Source of the DNA: Marinoscillum sp040218045
Lineage (GTDB): Bacteria > Bacteroidota > Bacteroidia > Cytophagales > Cyclobacteriaceae
Assembly: GCA_040218045.1 (NCBI GenBank)
Contig: JAVJQA010000049.1
Span: forward strand, 1 to 64,000
Length of the DNA stretch: 64,000 bases
Reading direction: 5' to 3'
Shown: one piece after another, positions 52,471 to 61,081 of the stretch
Layout of the letters: each line of letters begins with the position of its first letter
Numbering within the stretch: the first letter of the stretch is position 1
Made by a program: the position numbers and the translations under genes
The notes under the pieces: model-generated
Told to the model about the DNA's origin: nothing
Seen by the model: the letters and a program-made list of their open reading frames with translations, nothing else
Databases searched by the model: none

Positions 52471-53175
52471 TTATTTATTTAAAGTCCATTTGATAGCTCT
52501 TTTGAGTAGTTCTCTAAAATGTTCATTCTGAAACGTTTCTTCCGTATGCCCGAGGGCTGTATAAAAGGCCCTTCCACCATCAAACTCATGATACCAGGTG
52601 ACTGGGTGAAGTTCACCCATTGTTCCGCCATCATAAGTTGATTCATCAAGAGTCATCAGTATATGAAGAGATTCGGGAAACGGTGTCTTAAAATTGTACC
52701 ATTCATCTGTGATGATCATTGATTTAGGTAGGTTCTGGGTGATTGGATCATCCTGATTTATATTAACAGTAGCAGCTTGGACTCTGGGGTGATTAACAAA
52801 AAACCTACCTACAAGCTCTCCGTACCATTTCCAATCATATTCAGTAGCTGAAGCACCATGAATTCCCACGAACCCTTTTCCTTGTTTGATGAAATGTTCT
52901 ACAACTTGCTGCTGATCATCATTCAGAATGTCCCCGGAGGTGCTTAAAAAGACTAGTACATCGATAGAGTCCAGTTGATCCTGATTAATATCGAGAGAGT
53001 CTTCACTAAACTTGATTTCGAAATCCAGTTCCTTGACTATGCCCTCAAGGGTTTTCATCCCAGTCTCGATACTTTCATGGCGATAGCCATTGGTTTTAGT
53101 GAAAACCAGCAAGGATTGTCCAAATCCGCTATATGATGCTGAGAGAAGGAAAAGTGTAATAATTGACTGTTTCAT
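52471..53175 (-). CDS. ThuA-domain exported protein (glutamine-amidotransferase-like fold)
   Basis: The 234-residue protein has a signal peptide (ending SGFGQ) and a ThuA/class-I-GATase-like fold: VFTKTNGYRHESIETG, DVLVFLSTSGDILND, GFVGIHGASATEYDWKWYGELVGRFF and GGRAFYTALGHTEETF. ThuA-like proteins occur beside sugar catabolic genes; in rhizobia ThuAB handles trehalose-like disaccharides by oxidation to 3-keto sugars. Here the reaction is unknown and probably periplasmic. Its ATG directly abuts the stop of the regulator upstream, so the two form a minus-strand operon. Confidence 0.85.
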   Translation of the reverse strand: MKQSIITLFLLSASYSGFGQSLLVFTKTNGYRHESIETGMKTLEGIVKELDFEIKFSEDSLDINQDQLDSIDVLVFLSTSGDILNDDQQQVVEHFIKQGKGFVGIHGASATEYDWKWYGELVGRFFVNHPRVQAATVNINQDDPITQNLPKSMIITDEWYNFKTPFPESLHILMTLDESTYDGGTMGELHPVTWYHEFDGGRAFYTALGHTEETFQNEHFRELLKRAIKWTLNK

Positions 53176-56055
53176 TTATGAATATTCGAGCATATAGTCT
53201 ATTAAATTCGTGTCCCGGCTAATATCAAGCTTTTTCCGCAATCTGTAACGGCTGATTTCCACACCACGAACAGAAATGTTGAGCAGATTGGCAATCTCCT
53301 TAGAGGTCATGTTCATTCTCAGATAAGCGCAGAGTTTTATTTCCTGTGGTGTAAGGGTAGGGTGTTCTCTCTTAATGTTATTCAGGAATTCTCCATGAAC
53401 CTGGTCAAAGTGTTTGGTGAACTGTTCCCATCCCTCATCTTCAGATAGATTTCGATCGATATCACGAATGATCTTCTTAAATGTGTCTTTACTGCCATTT
53501 TTGGACGAATCTTTTATTGCATCCCTGATGGTGAGCATAAATTCATTTTTATTGATCAGGTGCATGGTAGTGGTTGCGAGTTCACGGTTTTTGTGATCAA
53601 TCTCTGCTCTTAGCTTATCATTTCTCAGACGAGAAATCTGTTCCTCTGATTTTTTGGATACCTCCACAATTTCGTGATCCTTCTTGAGAAGTTCTCTCTT
53701 TTGGTTTAGAGTTAGTTTGGCTCTTTCTTTCTTGTGTTTGATGTCCAGGATAAACATAGACAACCCGAATACCAGAATGAGTATACAGGCATAAGCGATA
53801 TAAGCTATCTGTGATCTGTACCATGGAGGATAAACTCTCAACTCGAAGCTGGCCACCTCACTTATTTCTCCAAAGACATTTTTAGCCCTCACTTTAAAGA
53901 TGTAATCCCCCTGCGACAAATTAGTGTACTCCTTTTCGGTGACAGAAGACCATTCTGACCATATTTTATCAAAATTTTCAAGCTGATATTGGAATACTAG
54001 CTCATCCTGACCATCGAAGTATGGAGCAGCAAACTGAAACCGCAATGAAGTAAAATAGGCAGGTAAGGAAATTGGTTCTTCGTACAGTATTGCGCCAGCT
54101 CCACCATACAGTGTTTCAGCGGTATCTGTTTTTGCACTTACTGATCTGATGTAGGTTGTGAATGGTTGATTGTAGACTTTTTCTAAACTAGGATTGTAGT
54201 GAATGAATCCCTCTTTGGCTCCAAAAAACACATTCTGATGATCAATAATGCTAATGTTCTCCAGGTCATCGGAGAGAAATTTTTTGATCCTACTAAACAT
54301 CGCAGAATGCTTCTTGTACCCACCAAAAGGGGTTTTTTCCAGATAACCCATTTCTCTGTCCGAAAGGAAGTAAATATTTCCGGATAAGTCTTGTGAAAGC
54401 TCACTGACATGTATATCGTCACCTAACTGCGCCTCTAAAACAGTAATATGTTTTAGGGAGTCACCGGATCCATCATATGAAAAAATACCTCGCTCAGCGG
54501 CAAATACCAATTGATTGCCAAGATTGAAAACATTGATCAATATATTAGAGGGGAACCCATCCTTTTCACCATAAAATTTGGTGTCCAGAATTTCAGTATA
54601 GTCTCCGTTGAAAGTGATTTTGTATACACCTTTATAGCCATGAGTCATAAAGAGGGTTGAATCATTGAGGAATTCAAACACCCTGCTTGATTCAAGAAAA
54701 TTACCAATTCTACTCGAGCTGTTTCGATCATTGAGTAGTCTGAATCCTTCATAAGTGCCAATGAGTAGTTCCCCGGGTTCGTTTAGGCTATGAAATTTCC
54801 AAACACCATTGCCTGTATAAAAGGGTTCTGCATAATCATTTTGTACTGTATATCCTCCATTGTGATGAGACAAGTACAATTCTCCATTGATATTTTGAGC
54901 ATTGTAGACCTGTCCACTTGAGTTTTTTATCAATTGATAATTATCGGCTTCAGTGGAGATTGGGTCTGGGTTTACCTTCTGATAAAATAGACCGTTACTC
55001 GTTCCCAGATACAGTTTTTCTTCAAAGAGAACTGCACAATAGCCTGTGCCTGGCAAACCGGACTGTTCATCAATCAGTGAAAAAGGTGAACCTAATTCCA
55101 CCATGGTTATGCCATTGTTTAGACCTACCCACAGGTTGTTGAAAGAATCTTCATGTAGGGACAAAACGGTCCTGTTGTTCAGCCCTTTTCCTTTGGTCAA
55201 GTGTTTGAGGGCTTTTCCTTCTTGGGACAAGATCAGCAACCCATTGTTTTGAGTGCCAATGGCAATGTTGTTGTTTTTTAATAAGACAGCTGTATTGATT
55301 TGTGAGTTTCTAAGAAATCCTTCGGATTCAAGCTTCCACTTTGTAAACTTTCTTTGACGAAATTGAAAAATTTGACCATCCTTTTGAAAGATCAGGAATC
55401 CATTGTTTTTATGAGGAAGAATCGCCGCTATGGTACTTTCTCGCAAGACATCACTTTGTGGCAACAACTCAAAATCCTGGCCATTCCACTGAGCCATTCC
55501 GCCATGAGGCAGGTCACAGAAGAGCGTGTTTCCGACAAGAAAAGCAAGTTCATATTCAAAATTGCGGGGAATCCATTCCAATTTAGTCCCATCATATTGG
55601 ATAATACCCTGATAAGAGCAGAAAAGGATTTTTTCCTCATACTTGATGACTTTCCAGATATCCTCAACCTGTGGGGTTTCTGGTGGCAAAAGGTCATGAA
55701 GGCTTGTAAAAGAGAGAGTGCCATTTGCATTTGGGAAGAAGTAACCTAGTTGATTTTGTCCCCCCACATAAATGCGATCATCAGCATCTACATACACTGA
55801 TCGTAGACGAGTAGTATTGGGAACGTTATACCTCCGCCAGGTAATTCCATCGTATTCCAGCAGGCCAAAATTATTGGCTACATAGATAAATCCTCGTCGG
55901 TCTTCAGAAATGCTCCAGTTTTGGATTCCACCTTCATAATCATTGGTATTAAAAGTTTTTGTGAGGGGTATTTTGGAAAAACCATAAAAATCAGGCTGTG
56001 CGAATGAAAAATACGCAACAAACAGGCTGCTCAGATATAAAATCAGATATCTCAT
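53176..56055 (-). CDS. Membrane-bound one-component regulator: beta-propeller, Y_Y_Y, TM, LuxR-type HTH
   Basis: After a signal peptide (ending YFSFAQ), residues about 25-660 form reg_prop-type propeller repeats (ISEDRRGFIYVANNFGLLEYDG). Then come a Y_Y_Y domain (about 670-740), one membrane span (about 748-770), a coiled coil and a LuxR/GerE-type helix-turn-helix (about 895-955; LTPQEIKLCAYLRMNMTSKEIA). The layout is that of hybrid two-component sensors, but there is no HisKA, HATPase or receiver. The signal would therefore pass straight from the periplasmic sensor to the DNA-binding part. It is divergent from the SusC gene and is its most likely regulator. Confidence 0.88.
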   Translation of the reverse strand: MRYLILYLSSLFVAYFSFAQPDFYGFSKIPLTKTFNTNDYEGGIQNWSISEDRRGFIYVANNFGLLEYDGITWRRYNVPNTTRLRSVYVDADDRIYVGGQNQLGYFFPNANGTLSFTSLHDLLPPETPQVEDIWKVIKYEEKILFCSYQGIIQYDGTKLEWIPRNFEYELAFLVGNTLFCDLPHGGMAQWNGQDFELLPQSDVLRESTIAAILPHKNNGFLIFQKDGQIFQFRQRKFTKWKLESEGFLRNSQINTAVLLKNNNIAIGTQNNGLLILSQEGKALKHLTKGKGLNNRTVLSLHEDSFNNLWVGLNNGITMVELGSPFSLIDEQSGLPGTGYCAVLFEEKLYLGTSNGLFYQKVNPDPISTEADNYQLIKNSSGQVYNAQNINGELYLSHHNGGYTVQNDYAEPFYTGNGVWKFHSLNEPGELLIGTYEGFRLLNDRNSSSRIGNFLESSRVFEFLNDSTLFMTHGYKGVYKITFNGDYTEILDTKFYGEKDGFPSNILINVFNLGNQLVFAAERGIFSYDGSGDSLKHITVLEAQLGDDIHVSELSQDLSGNIYFLSDREMGYLEKTPFGGYKKHSAMFSRIKKFLSDDLENISIIDHQNVFFGAKEGFIHYNPSLEKVYNQPFTTYIRSVSAKTDTAETLYGGAGAILYEEPISLPAYFTSLRFQFAAPYFDGQDELVFQYQLENFDKIWSEWSSVTEKEYTNLSQGDYIFKVRAKNVFGEISEVASFELRVYPPWYRSQIAYIAYACILILVFGLSMFILDIKHKKERAKLTLNQKRELLKKDHEIVEVSKKSEEQISRLRNDKLRAEIDHKNRELATTTMHLINKNEFMLTIRDAIKDSSKNGSKDTFKKIIRDIDRNLSEDEGWEQFTKHFDQVHGEFLNNIKREHPTLTPQEIKLCAYLRMNMTSKEIANLLNISVRGVEISRYRLRKKLDISRDTNLIDYMLEYS

Positions 56056-56243
56056 AGATTATTTGGGGTTGTTGGAAAGTAGGATCATACTGGTGATGTG
56101 TTCATTGTGAAATGGAATATAAATAAGAAAAATTTAAAAAGGCCTTAAACAGATTCTAAACCTATTATTTAGGATCGATTGATGTGGTATTGTTGAGGTG
56201 TAATAATATACTTGATGTATTATTGATGTAGTGTAATTGTCGA

Positions 56244-56270
56244 TTTGCTGTAGAGACCCATCCTACATTG
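56244..56270 (+). promoter_or_regulatory. Candidate Bacteroidota-type promoter for SusC
   Basis: TTTG at 56244-56247 and TACATTG at 56264-56270 resemble the -33 TTTG and -7 TAnnTTTG boxes, with a slightly short 16-base spacing. The second box lies in ATCCTACATTGT, shared with the leader of the GH2 gene at 45.7 kb. Confidence 0.35.
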
Positions 56271-56286
56271 TGCAAACGTTTTCGAT
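56271..56286 (+). promoter_or_regulatory. LacI-type operator-like site
   Basis: TGCAAACGTTTTCGAT is an imperfect palindrome centred on AAACGTTT, close to the core of LacI/GalR-family operators. It overlaps the predicted transcription start, which would suit repression. No LacI gene is visible in the window. Confidence 0.35.
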
Positions 56287-56347
56287 TTTGAATTGGCAAA
56301 ACTGAGACGCTTAAATTATTAAATACACAATAAACAAAATTAATTAG

Positions 56348-59300
56348 ATGGGTCTTTTGAAAAATGTTCAATGGAGGCATTTCCTGATCATGGCACTTGT
56401 ATCTAGTGCGTTGATAAGTGCAGCTCAAGAGCGTACAATCACCGGAATAGTCTCAGATGCTGATGATGGGTCTCCATTACCTGGAGCCACCATTCTTGAG
56501 AAAGGAACTTCCAATGGTACGATAACAGATATTGACGGGCGTTACCAAATAGCTGTTACCGGAGATGATGTGTCATTATCTGCGTCGTTCGTTGGGTTTG
56601 AAACGAAGGAGATTTCAGTAGGTAATCAGTCTGTTGTTAACATTAGCCTGAGGCTTTCACTTTCTGAGTTGAGTGAAGTTGTGGTGATCGGCTATGGTGT
56701 TCAACAGAAGAAAGTGGCAACTGGATCAATTTCAAAAGTTGAAGCCAAGGATTTAGAAGGCTACAAAGTTCCCAATGTTCACTCTGCTTTGGATGGTCAG
56801 GTTACAGGAGTACTTGCTGGTGAGTCATCTGGTCAACCTGGGTCGAGTAAAATGGTGTTCATCCGGGGGATTAGTACCAACGGCGACAATTCACCATTGT
56901 ACATAGTAGATGGATTGACAGTAGATCGCATTGATAATCTGAATACTTCAGACATTGAATCAATAGACGTATTGAAGGATGCGGCTTCTACCGCCATTTA
57001 TGGAGCAAGAGCAGCCAACGGAGTAATCATTATAACTACTAAAAAGGGTAAGGAAGGCGTTGGCCAATTTACTTATGAAGGATTCAGCTCCTTTTCAAAT
57101 CCCTGGAAAATCCCTGAAATGCTCAATTCGGAGCAATATGTTGAGGTTATCAGAGAGAAATTTTCCAATGGTGGACAAACTGCGGGTATAGACAGTCGCG
57201 GGTTTCCGAATGTAGGAGATGAAACTCTAGATACTGATTGGATGGATGTGATTTTCAATCAGGCAACTATGACTAATCACAGGATGTCAGCTTCCTTAAA
57301 CAACTCATACTTGTCTCTTGAATATTGGGATCAGAATGGTGTGATTGGGGGAGAGAAGTCAAACTACAAGAGGTATGCCATCCGTCTAAATAGTACGAAG
57401 AAGATAAATGATTTTTTCACAGTTGGAGAGAATCTCTATTTGAACAGAACTGAGAATCAGAATATTGGCGTAAACAACGCTTTCGGAACTTTACTTGTTG
57501 ATGCATTTGCCTATGATCCATTGACCGATGTATATGACGAAAATGCTCAATATGGTTTTGCTCAATCTACCTGGGTACAGAAAGAGTACGTTAATCCATT
57601 GAGTAGATTATTTCTAGCTAATAATTATGGTCATGGAGATCAAGTTCAGGGAAATGTTTTTATTAAGTTTCAGCCAATTGACGGATTGACACTAAACAGT
57701 GACCTGGGGATTGATTTCAATTGGTATGACTATAGAAGTTTTACTCCTGATTACGATTTTCATGATGCATTTCAGAGTGTTAACAATAGTGTAAGTCAAG
57801 GGTATGGGTTTGGACAAAGACTACAGTTTGAAAACTATGCGAATTATCAAAAGGACTTTGGTGGACATAGTATCAATGCGGTTTTGGGTACAACATACAT
57901 TAATGCGGGTTATAGGACTGCTGGTGGATCTACCTTAAATATTCCTGAGGCGGCAAAATTTAATCAACACTTTCAATATCTCAATTCAGGGAGGGATACA
58001 AGTGATCTTGCATATGGAACGGCTAATGTTGATTATAATTTAATAAGTTACTTTGGACGTTTACTGTATGACTATAAAGATAAATATCTCTTCAGCGCAA
58101 CCCTGAGAAGAGACGGATCCAGTAGGTTCGGTGCAAACAACAAATGGGGAATTTTTCCGTCTCTCTCTTTAGGATGGGTCATCTCTGACGAAGCATTCTT
58201 TCCTACTAGTTTCATAAGTTTCGCGAAACTTCGTTCGAGTTGGGGAGTCAATGGAAACGATCGAATTGCCGATCTGCGCTACACCACATTGGTTAAAAAT
58301 TCATTTAGTTATGGATTAGGAAGAGATCAAGTGCTTCACACGGGATCATCTCCTTCTACCTTGCCAAACCCAAATTTGAAATGGGAAGAAAGTGTACAGT
58401 TTGATGTTGGATTAGAATTGAAGTTTCTTAATAATAAATTATCTACTGAGTTTGATTATTACATCAAAACAACCAAAGACCTTCTAGGAAATGATGTTGT
58501 TCCATATTACACTGGAGTTCTGGATCTTCCAATTTCTAATCTAGGAGAATTTCAAAATAGGGGTTTTGAGGCAGCTGTTTCATTCAGAGAAACTCTAGGT
58601 GATTTCAGGATCAATGCACGTTTGAATTATACAACATTTAAAAATACGGTCACCAACATTCCAAGTACAGCCTTGTTTGTCCCTGGATGGAACTGGCCAG
58701 TAAGAAATGCCATTATTTCCCGGATGACAGAGGGTGAACCTGTAGGGCATTTTGTTGGTCATCAAACATTAGGTATTTTCAGAACGCAAGAGGATTTATA
58801 TGCTCATATCAACAGTGACGGGGATTTCTTGCAGCCAAATGCGGAGCTTGGTGACCTGATCTTCAAGGATGTAAATGGAGATGGTATAATCAACTCTGAT
58901 GATATTACCTCAATTGGTTCTCCATGGCCTGATCACATTATTGGTCTAAATATTAGTTTAGACTTTAAAGGCTTTGATTTCAACGCATTGTTTTCAACGC
59001 AACTGGGTCATGACATATTTAGGACCTATGAACGCACTGATATCCCTTTTTCAAACTACCAAACATTCTGGTTGGACAGGTACTCTGAGACCAATCCGAA
59101 TGGAGCCTATCCAAGGTTAGTTTCTAATGATCCAAATAGAAACCAAAGGCCTTCCGATTTTTATGTAGAAGACGGATCCTTTTTAAGGTTAAGAAATCTA
59201 CAGTTAGGTTACAATTTACCTGATAACATTTTGGAGAAGCTGAAACTCAGTGGCTTAAGAATCTATCTAACCGCGAATAACCTTCTTACTATGACCAAAT

Positions 59301-59416
59301 ACAACGGTTTTGACCCAGAGGTAGGAACCAATAATTGGGTTTTGGATACTGGGATAGATAAAGGTTACTATCCTTCTAATAAAACAGTAGGTGCTGGGAT
59401 AAAAATCAGTATGTAA
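56348..59416 (+). CDS. SusC/RagA family TonB-dependent outer-membrane transporter
   Basis: The 1022-residue transporter has a signal peptide, a carboxypeptidase-regulatory-like domain (about 30-110; TITGIVSDADDGSPLPGATI), a TonB-box-like VVVIGYG, a plug domain (FIRGISTNGDNSPLYIVDG, AASTAIYGARAANGVI) and a 22-strand barrel. LRLRNLQLGYNLP and RIYLTANNLLTMTKYNGFDPE near the end are typical SusC landmarks. It imports oligosaccharides bound by the SusD partner that follows after 28 bases. No extra STN domain is present, so anti-sigma signalling is not expected. The GH16 downstream points to beta-1,3-glucan as the cargo. Confidence 0.97.
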   Translation: MGLLKNVQWRHFLIMALVSSALISAAQERTITGIVSDADDGSPLPGATILEKGTSNGTITDIDGRYQIAVTGDDVSLSASFVGFETKEISVGNQSVVNISLRLSLSELSEVVVIGYGVQQKKVATGSISKVEAKDLEGYKVPNVHSALDGQVTGVLAGESSGQPGSSKMVFIRGISTNGDNSPLYIVDGLTVDRIDNLNTSDIESIDVLKDAASTAIYGARAANGVIIITTKKGKEGVGQFTYEGFSSFSNPWKIPEMLNSEQYVEVIREKFSNGGQTAGIDSRGFPNVGDETLDTDWMDVIFNQATMTNHRMSASLNNSYLSLEYWDQNGVIGGEKSNYKRYAIRLNSTKKINDFFTVGENLYLNRTENQNIGVNNAFGTLLVDAFAYDPLTDVYDENAQYGFAQSTWVQKEYVNPLSRLFLANNYGHGDQVQGNVFIKFQPIDGLTLNSDLGIDFNWYDYRSFTPDYDFHDAFQSVNNSVSQGYGFGQRLQFENYANYQKDFGGHSINAVLGTTYINAGYRTAGGSTLNIPEAAKFNQHFQYLNSGRDTSDLAYGTANVDYNLISYFGRLLYDYKDKYLFSATLRRDGSSRFGANNKWGIFPSLSLGWVISDEAFFPTSFISFAKLRSSWGVNGNDRIADLRYTTLVKNSFSYGLGRDQVLHTGSSPSTLPNPNLKWEESVQFDVGLELKFLNNKLSTEFDYYIKTTKDLLGNDVVPYYTGVLDLPISNLGEFQNRGFEAAVSFRETLGDFRINARLNYTTFKNTVTNIPSTALFVPGWNWPVRNAIISRMTEGEPVGHFVGHQTLGIFRTQEDLYAHINSDGDFLQPNAELGDLIFKDVNGDGIINSDDITSIGSPWPDHIIGLNISLDFKGFDFNALFSTQLGHDIFRTYERTDIPFSNYQTFWLDRYSETNPNGAYPRLVSNDPNRNQRPSDFYVEDGSFLRLRNLQLGYNLPDNILEKLKLSGLRIYLTANNLLTMTKYNGFDPEVGTNNWVLDTGIDKGYYPSNKTVGAGIKISM

Positions 59417-59444
59417 TCACTGTGCAAAAAATAAAAATATAGTT

Positions 59445-61046
59445 ATGAAAATATCAAAAATAATAATTGTTGCACTGCTGTTATGTGGCGCATGCAAGGA
59501 AGATCTGCTAGAAGTAGATCCTGTAAATGAATATCTGATAGAAAATTTTTATAGCAGTGATGAACAGATGTATGAGGCGTTAATTGCAGCCTATGATCCA
59601 ATTGGATGGTCCATGGCATTTGGACAATGGATTTCGCCGGTAATGTTTGGCGAGATTAGGTCAGACAATGCTCATGCAGGAGGAGACCCATCAGATAACG
59701 ATCAGCCGGCATGGCAGGAACTGGATGACTTCCGTGAGACAAATAGTAATACCCTGCTATTACCAATTTATAGAAGAAGTTATATAGGGATATTTCGAGC
59801 TAATCTGGTAATTCTTGAATCAAATTTAGAAAGTCCATTAGTTGAAAAATATAAAGCCGAAGCTAGATTTCTAAGAGCATATTATCACTTTGACCTCTTT
59901 AGACACTTTGGACCTCTACCAGTGGTGGAGACACTCCTAACACCGGATGATATAAACCTTCAGAGAAGCTCTATGGCTGAGGTCATGACTTCTATCACCG
60001 ATGATTTAAAAGCTGCTATTGAGGTGCTTCCAAGTTCACTGTCTGATGATGAAATTGGGCGAGCATCAAGAAGTACAGCACAGGCACTTTTAGGTAAGGT
60101 TTATTTGTATTGGGCTGATCTTGATGGAGATGATCCCGCAAAATTTGATTTGGCTGCTCAATATTTACAAGAAGTTGTCAACTCAGGTCAGTATGCCCTG
60201 GTGGATGATTTCGCAGAATTATTTGCGTATGAGACAGAAAATTCTGTTGAATCTGTACTTGAGATCCAACATACAAACCTATGGCCATCAGATTGGGGCT
60301 GGTTTGAAGGAATTGAGGGGAATGGTATACTTCAGCTTTGTGGAATCCGTGGCTTGTGTGATGCACATCCTGATTATGCTGCTGGTTGGGGCTTTATGCT
60401 TCCCACGGCAAGTCTTAATGGTCACTTTTTAGATGATGATGAATACAGAAGAGACGCAGCCATTGTTTCCGTTCCGGAATTAGAAGCTGATGTAGCTGGA
60501 GGTTGTGCTGTGGTAGTTGATGTTACGCAAATCAACCCTCAGGATTACACAGGATTCTGGCAGCAGAAATATTCGAATTACAAGGCTTATAATGGCAATA
60601 ATATCAATGGTGGCGACCCTAACCTGACTAAGGATGCTAATACTTATGCTATTCGATATGCGGATGTGCTTCTCATGTTAGCAGAAGCACTTCATCGTGG
60701 TACAGGCAGTGATGCCAATGCCATGACTTACATCGATATGGTGCGGGAGCGTGCTGTAGGTCCTGGTGACAATACTGGTAGTTTCAGAACAGCTCAAACT
60801 CTAATGACTGAGGAAGGGTGGACACTACTTCAAGTGATCTGGTATGAGCGTCGTGCAGAGTTAGCAGGTGAAGGTGATCGTTGGTATGATCTGGTTAGAA
60901 GTGGTCGAGTGAATTCTGATCTTTTTGATGATGCACTTAGATCAGGAAATGTTTCTGATACTCATAGATGGATACCTGTATCGCTAGAAGAGACCAGTGT
61001 AGCAACTAAGATCTCCACTTATCCTGAAGCAAACCTATTTCAATAA
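59445..61046 (+). CDS. SusD/RagB family surface glycan-binding lipoprotein
   Basis: The 533-residue lipoprotein (LLLCGACK) forms a lid over the SusC barrel and binds the glycan. The helical TPR part shows YKAEARFLRAYYHFDLFRHFGPLPVV, and the C-terminal part DANTYAIRYADVLLMLAEALHRG and VIWYERRAELAGEGDRWYDLVRSG. These are the standard SusD motifs. Length is normal. Confidence 0.97.
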   Translation: MKISKIIIVALLLCGACKEDLLEVDPVNEYLIENFYSSDEQMYEALIAAYDPIGWSMAFGQWISPVMFGEIRSDNAHAGGDPSDNDQPAWQELDDFRETNSNTLLLPIYRRSYIGIFRANLVILESNLESPLVEKYKAEARFLRAYYHFDLFRHFGPLPVVETLLTPDDINLQRSSMAEVMTSITDDLKAAIEVLPSSLSDDEIGRASRSTAQALLGKVYLYWADLDGDDPAKFDLAAQYLQEVVNSGQYALVDDFAELFAYETENSVESVLEIQHTNLWPSDWGWFEGIEGNGILQLCGIRGLCDAHPDYAAGWGFMLPTASLNGHFLDDDEYRRDAAIVSVPELEADVAGGCAVVVDVTQINPQDYTGFWQQKYSNYKAYNGNNINGGDPNLTKDANTYAIRYADVLLMLAEALHRGTGSDANAMTYIDMVRERAVGPGDNTGSFRTAQTLMTEEGWTLLQVIWYERRAELAGEGDRWYDLVRSGRVNSDLFDDALRSGNVSDTHRWIPVSLEETSVATKISTYPEANLFQ

Positions 61047-61081
61047 TGTACTATCAATTCAAATCAATAAATAACTATAAA

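Larger units (their letters stand above)
56056..56347. promoter_or_regulatory. Divergent control region between the propeller regulator and SusC
   Basis: TTGATGT occurs at 56179, 56212 and 56223 with a variant TTGAGGT at 56193, a possible regulator-binding cluster. AATAATATAC-TTGAT-GTATTATT is a near palindrome at 56202-56224. Promoter-like boxes and a LacI-type operator-like site are listed separately. No gene is seen in the gap. Confidence 0.45.
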
